A DNA stretch of 47,676 nucleotides from the NCBI GenBank assembly GCA_025357875.1, contig JANYLK010000009.1, positions 1-47,676 on the forward strand, in the 5' to 3' direction. Below are positions 26,916 through 34,108 of this stretch, in pieces. The position numbers and the translations under genes are program-made. Each line of letters opens with the position of its first letter. Within the stretch, counting starts at the first letter, position 1. The notes beneath the pieces are model-generated. The model was not told where the DNA came from, did no database searches, and was given only the letters and a program-made list of their open reading frames with translations. This DNA is from Granulicella sp. GTDB lineage: Bacteria > Acidobacteriota > Terriglobia > Terriglobales > Acidobacteriaceae.

Positions 26916-28964
26916 CTACTTGCGCCCCTGGATCGTCCCTGCGCCTGCCTTGCGGCGGGCTCGCTTGGCGGCAATCTCGCGCATCTCACGACCGAGCGAC
27001 GTTCGATTCATAACCGCCTGCTGTGCGATGCCGATCAGATTGCCGACCGACCAGTAGAGCGCCAGCCCCGATGCATAGGTCCAGGTCATGTATCCGGAGA
27101 AGGCCGGCATCATAAACGCCATCATCTTTTGCTGCTGCGGATCGACGCCCGGCGACGGCGTGTAGAACTGCACTAGGAACTGCGAGATAACCATGAGAAT
27201 TGGAAGAATGTGGTACGGGTCCGCAGCCTGCAGGTTCGGAAGCCAGAGCCAATGTGACTGGCGAAGCTCTACGACACGCGGCAGCATCGTGAAGAACGCG
27301 AACAGAAGCGGCATGGTGATCAGCGTCGGAATGCAGCCGCCGAACATGTTTACGCCATGGTCCTTCTGCAGTTGCATGATTTCAGCGTTCATGTCGTTTC
27401 GCTTCGGGTCGGTAACTTTGAACTTCTTGTACTTCTCCTTGATCGCGTCCATCTGCGGCTGAATGCGCTGCATCTTCAGCGCGCTCTGCATGGTCTTCAC
27501 GCGGAACGGAAGAATCAGCAGATTGATCAGCACCGTGAGAATCACGATGGCCCAGCCCCATGATCCACGCCAACTCGAAACCATATGGTCATGGATCAGG
27601 TGCAGCGACAGAAAGAGGTATTTGCCAATCGGACCCCAGAAGCCAAACTCGAGCATTGGCTCGAGCGTCACCTTGGTGTTCGCTGCGTGGACGGCCTTCA
27701 GCACATTGACCGCCTTCGGTCCGACGAAGATGCGGGTCTGCGTCGTTCCGCTGGTGTCGCCCAATGCCGCGCCGAGAATCGGCATGTCAAGCGCCTTGGT
27801 CGGCGCAGAACTTGAATTGAACCCGATGCGCTTCATCGTCTTCGATACATCGAGTACGTTGTTCAGCGTGGCGACCGTAGCAGTAGTGGGAGAATCCGGA
27901 AGGAAGACCGCGGCAAAAAACGAGTCACTGACGCCAACCCAATCGAACGGTCCGTTCAGCGTCTGTCCACCGCTAATTTTCTTTGGCGCAAGGTGGTCGT
28001 CGCTGCCGTTGCGATCAGTGTCCAACTGACCGTTAGCGTAAGCCCTGCCATCCGGCGTCTCGTTTTGGTCGCCGAAGCCGCCTGGCCAGCTTAGTAGAGC
28101 CCGCTCCGGTGTGCCGCTTCGAGTTACCTGAACCTCCGCGTGGAGGACATACGTTGCGTCGAACGAGAAGGTCTTAGTCGCCTGCAACGCACCATTGGAA
28201 TACTTGAATGTCAAAATGGTCGGAGCACTGAGTTGGCCAGTCGCTGACGGAACGAACAGCGCCTGGTTCAGCGCCTCGCCCGTCGATCCATTCAACGTGG
28301 AAAGGTTCCCTCCAGTGCTGGTCCCGTTGTCACCATAGTCTTGCGTATAGGTCAGCGAATTCGGACCCGTCTGCGTCACCACATAGGTTCCGTTGTAACT
28401 GCTATCCGAGACACCGGCGATTGCGACAGATCGTCCAGTTATGCCGGGTGGAAGATTCCCTGCGATCGAAAGGGTTACGACCCTATTGTTGCGCGAGGCG
28501 GCCGCAATGGACGTGCTCGAGCCGTCGTAGGTATACAACGACAGCGGATATCCGAAGACCTTGGCCGCCTGCTGGTGCACGAGGTCGAGCGGCTTACCTC
28601 CGTCGTCCGGATACTGCTTCAGAATCCAGCTTGTGACTTGACCTCCGCGATTGGAGAATGTGATCCGATACAGTTCATTCTCGACGACCGTTGTCGCTTC
28701 TGCGCTCGCCTGAACCGCCGAAGCACCCGCAGTAGAAGCGGTCACGGTTGGCTGCGGATTCGCGGGCGAAAATGGAGCCACAGCCGGTGGTGCGTTGGTC
28801 TGTGGCGCAGAGACAGCAGGCGCCGATGGCGGTGCCGTCTGCGGGTTCATCTTTGAGTGATAAAACTGTGCGCCAAATAAGACGGCCACAAGAACGACCA
28901 TCATCGTTACAAGCGACTTATTATCCTGCCCGCCCTGTTGATTGGGGTTGCTGAACTCTGCCAA
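26916..28964 (-). CDS. yidC: Membrane protein insertase YidC with unusual periplasmic insert
   Basis: A 682-aa protein. The first membrane helix (about residues 20-32) is followed by a proline/alanine linker and the periplasmic P1 domain (from ENELYRITFSNRGGQVTSW). Residues about 150-229 do not look like P1: they read VVTLSIAGNLPPGITGRSV, then GVSDSSYNGTYVVTQTGP, in the style of Ig-like surface repeats. The C-terminal 60-kDa-inner-membrane-protein domain (about 440-650) has the conserved Arg in LLILPFRVKTMQSALKMQ. It ends in a basic tail (KRARRKAG) expected to contact the ribosome. It inserts proteins into the inner membrane. It lies with yidD, rnpA and rpmH in the classic order. Confidence 0.96.
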   Translation of the reverse strand: MAEFSNPNQQGGQDNKSLVTMMVVLVAVLFGAQFYHSKMNPQTAPPSAPAVSAPQTNAPPAVAPFSPANPQPTVTASTAGASAVQASAEATTVVENELYRITFSNRGGQVTSWILKQYPDDGGKPLDLVHQQAAKVFGYPLSLYTYDGSSTSIAAASRNNRVVTLSIAGNLPPGITGRSVAIAGVSDSSYNGTYVVTQTGPNSLTYTQDYGDNGTSTGGNLSTLNGSTGEALNQALFVPSATGQLSAPTILTFKYSNGALQATKTFSFDATYVLHAEVQVTRSGTPERALLSWPGGFGDQNETPDGRAYANGQLDTDRNGSDDHLAPKKISGGQTLNGPFDWVGVSDSFFAAVFLPDSPTTATVATLNNVLDVSKTMKRIGFNSSSAPTKALDMPILGAALGDTSGTTQTRIFVGPKAVNVLKAVHAANTKVTLEPMLEFGFWGPIGKYLFLSLHLIHDHMVSSWRGSWGWAIVILTVLINLLILPFRVKTMQSALKMQRIQPQMDAIKEKYKKFKVTDPKRNDMNAEIMQLQKDHGVNMFGGCIPTLITMPLLFAFFTMLPRVVELRQSHWLWLPNLQAADPYHILPILMVISQFLVQFYTPSPGVDPQQQKMMAFMMPAFSGYMTWTYASGLALYWSVGNLIGIAQQAVMNRTSLGREMREIAAKRARRKAGAGTIQGRK

Positions 28965-29025
28965 GTGATATGTCCTATTCTGCGAGTAGCTTAAGGTGCG
29001 GCCGACCTACCCCCAGCCTGTTTAT

Positions 29026-29385
29026 CTATGGTAAATGGTCTGCGCCTTTCTGGCCTGAAACAGCGCTAGCGGATGTTGATCGAGTTTTTGCAGACGGCGA
29101 AGGCTCAGGTATTAGGTCGAGACCGCCCTTGCCCCACGGGTGACATCGTGCAAACCGCCGCATGGCGAGCCATGATCCATGGACAACGCCAAATCGGCTG
29201 ACCGCTGTGTAAGCGTACTCCGAGCAGGTAGGCAGGTAGAGGCAACGGCTTGGGGCGATCGCATGAAACACCGGAGAAATTAGCGATTTGTAGACTCGGA
29301 AGGCAATCCCGAGTACGAACTGTTTTAAGCTAGCCGCATGCGACGTGGTTTCCGCCGGTCTCGCAACTGGTTGTGCTTTTGCCAT
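29026..29385 (-). CDS. yidD: Membrane protein insertion efficiency factor YidD
   Basis: About 119 aa from the ATG at 29385. A TTG at 29397 would overlap the rnpA stop by 4 nt and add four residues. The core has LKQFVLGIAFRVYKSLISP, then CLYLPTCSEYAYTAV, and ends ARCHPWGKGGLDL, which holds the family's three conserved cysteines and HPW motif. It is a small membrane-associated helper of YidC. The C-terminal 25 residues are polar and unconserved. It lies between rnpA and yidC, as is typical. Confidence 0.93.
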   Translation of the reverse strand: MAKAQPVARPAETTSHAASLKQFVLGIAFRVYKSLISPVFHAIAPSRCLYLPTCSEYAYTAVSRFGVVHGSWLAMRRFARCHPWGKGGLDLIPEPSPSAKTRSTSASAVSGQKGADHLP

Positions 29386-29393
29386 TTGGCCAC

Positions 29394-29846
29394 TCAATCC
29401 GCAGTCTGCGGCAACACTGCCGCTTGCTTCGCCACCGTCCTTTGGATCGCGCGGAAGACCGCACCCACTTCGCGTTCAAGAGCCTCGAAGTCAAGATCGA
29501 TCACGCTGCGTCGGGGATGAAGCACCACATCGACCGGCAAATGGATCAGCGAGAGCTGGCTGCGAACTGCTTCGCGCATTCGCCGCTTGATGCGGTTCCG
29601 ATCCACCGCCTTGCCCATGACCTTGCCGACCGTTAGTCCAACCCGTGCCGCTTCGGGATCAGCATCCCACCTGGCATGTCCGTCTGCACCGAGCGGTGAG
29701 CGCAGCAGAAAGAAGTAGCTCATCTGCGTGCCGAACTGCTTTCGGCTGGACTTGTAGACCCGCTGATAGTCAGCGTGCTTGCGCAGACGAAACGCGGGCG
29801 AACTGAATCTATGTTTCGAGCTATCGGCATGGATCATGTCAGCCAA
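29394..29846 (-). CDS. rnpA: Ribonuclease P protein component
   Basis: A 150-aa protein, somewhat longer than usual because of an extra N-terminal stretch and an inserted loop (PLGADGHARWDADPEA). Conserved features are FRLRKHADYQRVY, RVGLTVGKVMGKAVDRN and the RNR motif VDRNRIKRRMREA. It binds RNase P RNA and pre-tRNA leaders. It lies between rpmH (184 bp upstream) and yidD (8-nt gap or 4-nt overlap). Confidence 0.95.
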   Translation of the reverse strand: MADMIHADSSKHRFSSPAFRLRKHADYQRVYKSSRKQFGTQMSYFFLLRSPLGADGHARWDADPEAARVGLTVGKVMGKAVDRNRIKRRMREAVRSQLSLIHLPVDVVLHPRRSVIDLDFEALEREVGAVFRAIQRTVAKQAAVLPQTAD

Positions 29847-30030
29847 GCTATTGGGCGATGGATCGCGTGAGAGGAGTTTGCTCGGAACCTTGTGGAGAGC
29901 AAAATTTATTTAGTTGGGCACGCGCTGATGCAAGCAAGATTAGCCCCGCTTGTGGAACTGCCTGCTGAAGCTCTGGTTGTGTTTGCATTTGCGTTGGTGC
30001 AGCGTCGCGATGTTTGCTACGAATCGCAGA

Positions 30031-30186
30031 TTAGTCGCGGAAGCCCGCGCTGACGGCGATCTTATGGCGTCCCTTGGCACGGCGACGGCTGAGAACAGCT
30101 GCGCCCGCCTTGGTCTTCATCCGGGTTAGAAACCCATGGGTCTTCGCGCGGTGGCGGCGGTTAGGTTGGAAGGTGCGCTTCGGCAT
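30031..30186 (-). CDS. rpmH: 50S ribosomal protein L34
   Basis: A 51-aa protein from the ATG at 30186, preceded by AGGAG. The frame continues upstream, but L34 begins [19 protein letters not shown] and ends with [14 protein letters not shown] text ([14 protein letters not shown]). A sigma-70-like promoter lies 48 bp upstream. Position next to dnaA and rnpA is canonical. Confidence 0.97.
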   Translation of the reverse strand: MPKRTFQPNRRHRAKTHGFLTRMKTKAGAAVLSRRRAKGRHKIAVSAGFRD

Positions 30187-30233
30187 TTGACTCGACTCCT
30201 GCTTAACTTCTATGCGACATACAACAGTCATTC

Positions 30234-30263
30234 AGTATACCTGAAAGCCATGGCAATTCCCAA
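30234..30263 (-). promoter_or_regulatory. Sigma-70-like promoter for rpmH-rnpA-yidD-yidC
   Basis: On the minus strand TTGGGA (30258-30263) is followed after 18 bp by TATACT (30234-30239). Both differ from consensus at one or two positions. The -10 box is 48 nt from the rpmH ATG. Confidence 0.5.
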
Positions 30264-30279
30264 GAAAGCAGTAAACGAA

Positions 30280-30298
30280 GGGTTTAGGTTCTAAACCC
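30280..30298. repeat. Perfect hairpin GGGTTTA-GGTTC-TAAACCC
   Basis: Perfect 7-bp arms with a 5-nt loop, 17 bp behind the -35 box of the rpmH promoter inside the putative origin. It may be an operator or an origin structural element. Confidence 0.4.
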
Positions 30299-30394
30299 AA
30301 AGCAGCATCCAACGGGCTTCGCGAATGCACTCGCAGATCGAACTGTTTTGAACTTCACAAGGAATGGTGCAACGTAATTTTTATCTCGGAATCG

Positions 30395-30658
30395 CTTGGA
30401 ATCGACTTGGTTTTCCGTGCTACTATCAAACCCGCTTACCAAAGACGAATTCTGTTTCATTCAATCGTTTTTTTGGTTCACGTAGTCGTTTCCCTTCGCA
30501 AGGGGTCACACAACCCAACGCGAAGTTCTCCAGCAAACAGCGTTCGTCTCCACTCGCCGCATTCGGCGACACGGGACTTCTGTTGCCATCGCAGTCGGAA
30601 TTGCTGATTCGCTTTTGGGTCAGTCTTGTCATCATGAAGTAAGAAAACTTGGAATCGA
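30395..30658 (+). repeat. 11-bp direct repeat CTTGGAATCGA flanking the dnaA leader
   Basis: Copies lie at 30395-30405 and 30648-30658. The second is also the left arm of the hairpin CTTGGA-ATCGAA-TCCAAG (30648-30665), just before the dnaA ribosome site. It is a possible autoregulatory element; there is no direct evidence. Confidence 0.35.
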
Positions 30659-30678
30659 ATCCAAGAAGGACCTAGAGC

Positions 30679-32097
30679 ATGTCTTTCGTTCCCACGGCCA
30701 CCGCCGTACTGAATTACTGGGTCCGCATCCTGGGTGCGCTTGAGAAGAAGATCAATCGCCAGTCGTTTGAGACATGGCTCAAGCCAACCAGGTTCTCCCA
30801 CATCCAGGGCAAGACCCTCTACGTCCGCATTCCCTCCGCAGATTTCCAGGAAGTTTGTGAGAAGTACGCCGATCTCATCCAGGAAGCCATCGACAACCTC
30901 GGCCTTGAGATCGAGACGGTGACCTTTACCACACCGCAACACGACCCCAGCGCGCCTCGCGTTCGCGAAGACGGTGGATTCGCCCCAGTTCCAAGTCACA
31001 ACTCCAACGCTCCCATCTCGCGCCGTTCGCCTGGTATGTCCGCTCCCGCGCCCGAGCAGTCGCGTTTCGACTGGAGCACCGCCTCGCAGTTGAATCCGCG
31101 CTACCAGTTCGACGCCTTCGTCATCGGCAGCGGTAACCAGTTCGCCATGGCGGCATCCCAGGCGGTGGCGGAGCGCCCATCCAAGGCATACAATCCGCTG
31201 TTTATCTACGGTGGCGTCGGCATGGGCAAAACTCACCTGATGCATGCCATCGGGCACGACGTGAAGCGACGCCAGCCGCACGCTTCCATCTGCTACGTCT
31301 CGGGCGAGAAGTTCATGAACGAGATGGTCGACTGCGTTCGCTACCAGAAGATGACCAGCTTCCGCGACAAGTTCCGCAATGTGGACGTCCTGCTGATTGA
31401 CGACATCCAATTTTTGGCCGGTAAAGAGCGAACCCAAGAGGAGTTCTTCCACACCTTCAATACGCTCCACGAGAGCATGAAGCAGATTGTCATCGCCTCG
31501 GACCGCCCGCCGAAAGAGTTACCCGACTTTGAAGATCGGCTACGCTCGCGCTTCGAGTGGGGTTTGATCGCCGACATTCAGCCGCCCGATCTGGAAACCA
31601 AGGTCGCCATCCTGCAGAAGAAGGCCGAGTCTGAGCAGACCCAGCTACCGACTGACGTCGCGCTCTTCATCGCGTCCAATGTTCGGACGAATGTGCGCGA
31701 ATTAGAGGGCGCGCTGGTGCGCCTGATCGCTTGGTGCTCCATGCATGGCGTCGAAATCACGTTGGCCGTCACGCAACAATGCTTAAAACAATTCATCGAT
31801 ACCCAGGTCCGCAAAATCACGATCGAGGCGATCCAACGGGCGGTCGCGGAATCCTTCGGCATGCGCGTCGCCGAACTGAAGCAGAAGAACAACTCGCGCC
31901 AAATTGTTGTTCCGCGCCAGATCGCAATGTACCTTGCCAAGCAACTCACTGAGGCGTCCCTGCCCGAGATCGGTCGCCAGTTCGGCGGCAAGCACCATAC
32001 GACAGTCATGCATTCGATTGGCAAGATCGACGAGCACCGCCGTTCCGACAAGGACATGAATCGCACCATCAATAAGCTAATGGAGACGCTGAGCTAA
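30679..32097 (+). CDS. dnaA: Chromosomal replication initiator protein DnaA
   Basis: A 472-aa protein. Domain I (residues 1-90) contains a NYWVRILGALEKKINRQSFE-like start. A variable linker follows, then domain III AAA+ with Walker A GGVGMGKTHLMHA (about residue 178), Walker B LLIDDIQFLAGKERTQEE and the sensor region RLRSRFEWGL. Domain IV has the DnaA-box-binding signature PEIGRQFGGKHHTTVMHSI. AAGGA lies 10 nt upstream of the ATG. It opens oriC and regulates its own promoter. It is transcribed away from rpmH. Confidence 0.98.
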   Translation: MSFVPTATAVLNYWVRILGALEKKINRQSFETWLKPTRFSHIQGKTLYVRIPSADFQEVCEKYADLIQEAIDNLGLEIETVTFTTPQHDPSAPRVREDGGFAPVPSHNSNAPISRRSPGMSAPAPEQSRFDWSTASQLNPRYQFDAFVIGSGNQFAMAASQAVAERPSKAYNPLFIYGGVGMGKTHLMHAIGHDVKRRQPHASICYVSGEKFMNEMVDCVRYQKMTSFRDKFRNVDVLLIDDIQFLAGKERTQEEFFHTFNTLHESMKQIVIASDRPPKELPDFEDRLRSRFEWGLIADIQPPDLETKVAILQKKAESEQTQLPTDVALFIASNVRTNVRELEGALVRLIAWCSMHGVEITLAVTQQCLKQFIDTQVRKITIEAIQRAVAESFGMRVAELKQKNNSRQIVVPRQIAMYLAKQLTEASLPEIGRQFGGKHHTTVMHSIGKIDEHRRSDKDMNRTINKLMETLS

Positions 32098-32181
32098 TTT
32101 TGGACCGGCGTTTCTTGCTCATAGGTCATTCCGCGCGGCGCGGCGCCTGCATCTGACTGATAGCAACTCAGGAGCGTGGCA

Positions 32182-32373
32182 ATGACGGACTTAGCATCCA
32201 ATCACCCAGACGAGGCGACGCAAAAAGGCGCAGTGGAAGACGACGGTCGCAACCGTAAACCGGTCAGTTCGCTCGCGGGCCAACTTGGGCACCGGGACCA
32301 GGACAAGATGCTCAAGGACAACGACACTGACTTCCCAGAGCCGGATGCGAAGGCCGAGCATTCCGGTAAATAG
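32182..32373 (+). CDS. Small hydrophilic protein of unknown function
   Basis: A 63-aa protein from the ATG at 32182, with AGGAG 7 nt upstream (a GTG at 32176 is too close to that site). It is rich in D, K, E and Q, with KPVSSLAGQLGHRDQDKMLKD in the middle; no membrane segment, cysteine or known motif. The good ribosome site makes it more likely real than chance. It lies 84 bp after dnaA and could be co-transcribed. Confidence 0.5.
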   Translation: MTDLASNHPDEATQKGAVEDDGRNRKPVSSLAGQLGHRDQDKMLKDNDTDFPEPDAKAEHSGK

Positions 32374-32495
32374 GCGGTCAGATCGCTGGTTTGCAGCGCT
32401 GCTGAGTTCCCTCGGATAGATAAGTGGCCTGATTGCGATGGAAATTCACTAAGCGGAAGTTTGGTATAAGTTTATTCATAAGGTAAATCGCGCTT

Positions 32496-33113
32496 ATGGA
32501 TGACGTGGCTAAGGCAGCCCAGACGATCGCAAACTTTCTTCAGACTTTCACCTCAAATAGCGGACTGCGACTTCGGTATCGCGTGAAACTCCGCGGCGTA
32601 AAAGCGTCCGTTCCGCCTGGTGGTGAGGTTGGACCTCCCCCGCCCGGACAGGACGCGGACAGCGAAGGTCCGCGGAACCTCTACATTGAGTTTTCAGGCC
32701 CGGACACTCCGGTGCTAACCGGGCACAATGGCGAGGTCCTGAACGCGCTAGAACACCTCGCTGCGAAGATTCTGCGGCTCGAACCAGAGGAGCACGATCT
32801 GGTTTCGTTCGATGCCGACCACTTCAAGGCGAACCGAGATCGCCAGATGCGGAATTCAGCAGCCGCTGCGATCGAGCGCGTCCGTGCAACAGGGCGGCCT
32901 CACCCATTCCCCGCGATGTCCTCCCGCGAACGCCGAATACTTCACTTGATTCTTAGCGAGTCGGGGCTGCCGACCGCGTCCAGTGGAGAAGGACCGGGGC
33001 GTTTTGTGGTGTTGTATCCCGAAGGCGCCGACACGTCAGTTCCCATGGATACGCAATCCACAGCTCGGCGACCGGATGCGAATCGCGTTCGCGATACCTT
33101 TCGCCACAGGTAG
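32496..33113 (+). CDS. KH/R3H-domain RNA-binding protein (Jag/KhpB-like)
   Basis: A 205-aa protein. Residues about 65-105 form a KH-II-like domain with the GHNG loop before EVLNALEHLAAKIL. Residues about 115-175 form an R3H domain with PFPAMSSRERRILHLILSES, including the R-x3-H motif (RRILH). The Jag N-terminal domain of Firmicutes proteins is absent; a proline/glycine linker (VPPGGEVGPPPPGQ) splits the front part. Jag normally sits right after yidC; here it is on the other side of dnaA. It is likely an RNA chaperone, inferred from the domains. It ends 8 bp from the convergent oxidoreductase. Confidence 0.85.
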   Translation: MDDVAKAAQTIANFLQTFTSNSGLRLRYRVKLRGVKASVPPGGEVGPPPPGQDADSEGPRNLYIEFSGPDTPVLTGHNGEVLNALEHLAAKILRLEPEEHDLVSFDADHFKANRDRQMRNSAAAAIERVRATGRPHPFPAMSSRERRILHLILSESGLPTASSGEGPGRFVVLYPEGADTSVPMDTQSTARRPDANRVRDTFRHR

Positions 33114-33121
33114 ACGACCCA

Positions 33122-34030
33122 CTAGGCCAGCAGAATAACTTTGCCAATGCCACCTTTTGCGGCGGCAGCCTGGGCCTCGCCAGCCTCCTCGAGTTGGACC
33201 ATGCGATCTATCGGGATTTTGAACCGGCCTGCCGCCATGTCTTCCGCAAGCGTTCGAAGCATATCGGAGTCGGGAACGGCCATGACCGATTCGATGCGCA
33301 CAGTGGGATGCATGTTCGCATTTGCGGGAGGGCCAAGCACCGACGCGAAGACTCCGCCTGGCTTCACTTTTCCAATAAGCATTTCGGCCGTCTCGTGGCC
33401 AACCGTATCTGCAACGGCGTCGAGCAAGCCTACCTTTACCATCGCAGCGTCGTCATCAAGCGCGATCACTTCATCCGCGCCCAGGTCCGCGGCCTGCTTC
33501 AACTGACTCTTGCGAACACCTGCTAAGACGATCGCTCCAGCCTTCTTCGCGACGAAAACGGCTGTGCGCCCGACGCCACCGATGGCACCGCTAATGAGTA
33601 TGGTCTGGCCGCTTTTAATCTTCACGCCACGCGAAATGAGTTGCTCTCCAGTAAGTGTCACCAGCGGAACCGCGGCGGCTTCTACCAGATCGAGTCCTTC
33701 GGGAAGATGACTGAGGTTCCCTGCCCGAGCCACGGCGAGTTCGGCGTATGTCTTGCTCCCGAGGCCGATGACTTTGTCGCCGGGTGTGAAGCCGTCGACG
33801 CCGGGGCCGAGGCTACGCACTATGCCGGCGATGTCGCGCCCTAGAATGGCCGGGAATTCAACGGGGAAATGCGCCTTCGCTTCCCCGCTTCGCATCTTCC
33901 AGTCGATGGGATTGACGCTGGTTGCAGACTGACGGACGAGCACCTCGCCTTCGCCGGCGACAGGATCAGGCACATCTTCATACTTCAATTTTTCGGGACC
34001 GCCGTATTCGTGGAGAACGACTGCTTTCAT
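33122..34030 (-). CDS. NADP-dependent zinc-free alcohol dehydrogenase-like oxidoreductase (quinone reductase family)
   Basis: A 302-aa MDR-superfamily protein. The N-terminal GroES-like part reads YGGPEKLKYEDVPDP and NPIDWKMRSGEA. The NADPH-binding Rossmann loop is ISGAIGGVGRTAVFVAKKAG. No structural or catalytic zinc cysteines are seen, as in quinone oxidoreductases. It is a probable detoxifying reductase of quinones or enones; the substrate is unknown. It ends 8 bp from the Jag-like gene and has no operon partner. Confidence 0.9.
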   Translation of the reverse strand: MKAVVLHEYGGPEKLKYEDVPDPVAGEGEVLVRQSATSVNPIDWKMRSGEAKAHFPVEFPAILGRDIAGIVRSLGPGVDGFTPGDKVIGLGSKTYAELAVARAGNLSHLPEGLDLVEAAAVPLVTLTGEQLISRGVKIKSGQTILISGAIGGVGRTAVFVAKKAGAIVLAGVRKSQLKQAADLGADEVIALDDDAAMVKVGLLDAVADTVGHETAEMLIGKVKPGGVFASVLGPPANANMHPTVRIESVMAVPDSDMLRTLAEDMAAGRFKIPIDRMVQLEEAGEAQAAAAKGGIGKVILLA

Positions 34031-34108
34031 CTCGAGTCACACCTCAGATTATTGAGATGCGAATCATAGGTGGTAAGAGCGGAATGGGAGCTGGCGAGAT
34101 CTGCGCCG

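Larger units (their letters stand above)
30187..30678. other. Putative chromosomal origin region between rpmH and dnaA
   Basis: A 492-bp gene-free, relatively AT-rich gap between divergent rpmH and dnaA, the commonest position for oriC. It contains a 19-bp hairpin (30280-30298), an 11-bp direct repeat CTTGGAATCGA (30395 and 30648) and T-runs (30377-30382, 30469-30475). I find no clear TTATCCACA-type box; TTTTCCGTG (30411) is a poor match. The strand switch of gene orientation supports an origin nearby. A tool-based skew plot would decide. Confidence 0.5.

Noticed and set aside
30364-30642. 92-codon plus-strand frame in the origin gap
   Set aside because: No ribosome site and no family match; it spans hairpins and repeats of the putative origin.
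30478-31470. Long open frame on the minus strand (330 codons)
   Set aside because: It lies antisense to dnaA, has no family features and follows the codon bias of the opposite strand; it is a shadow frame.
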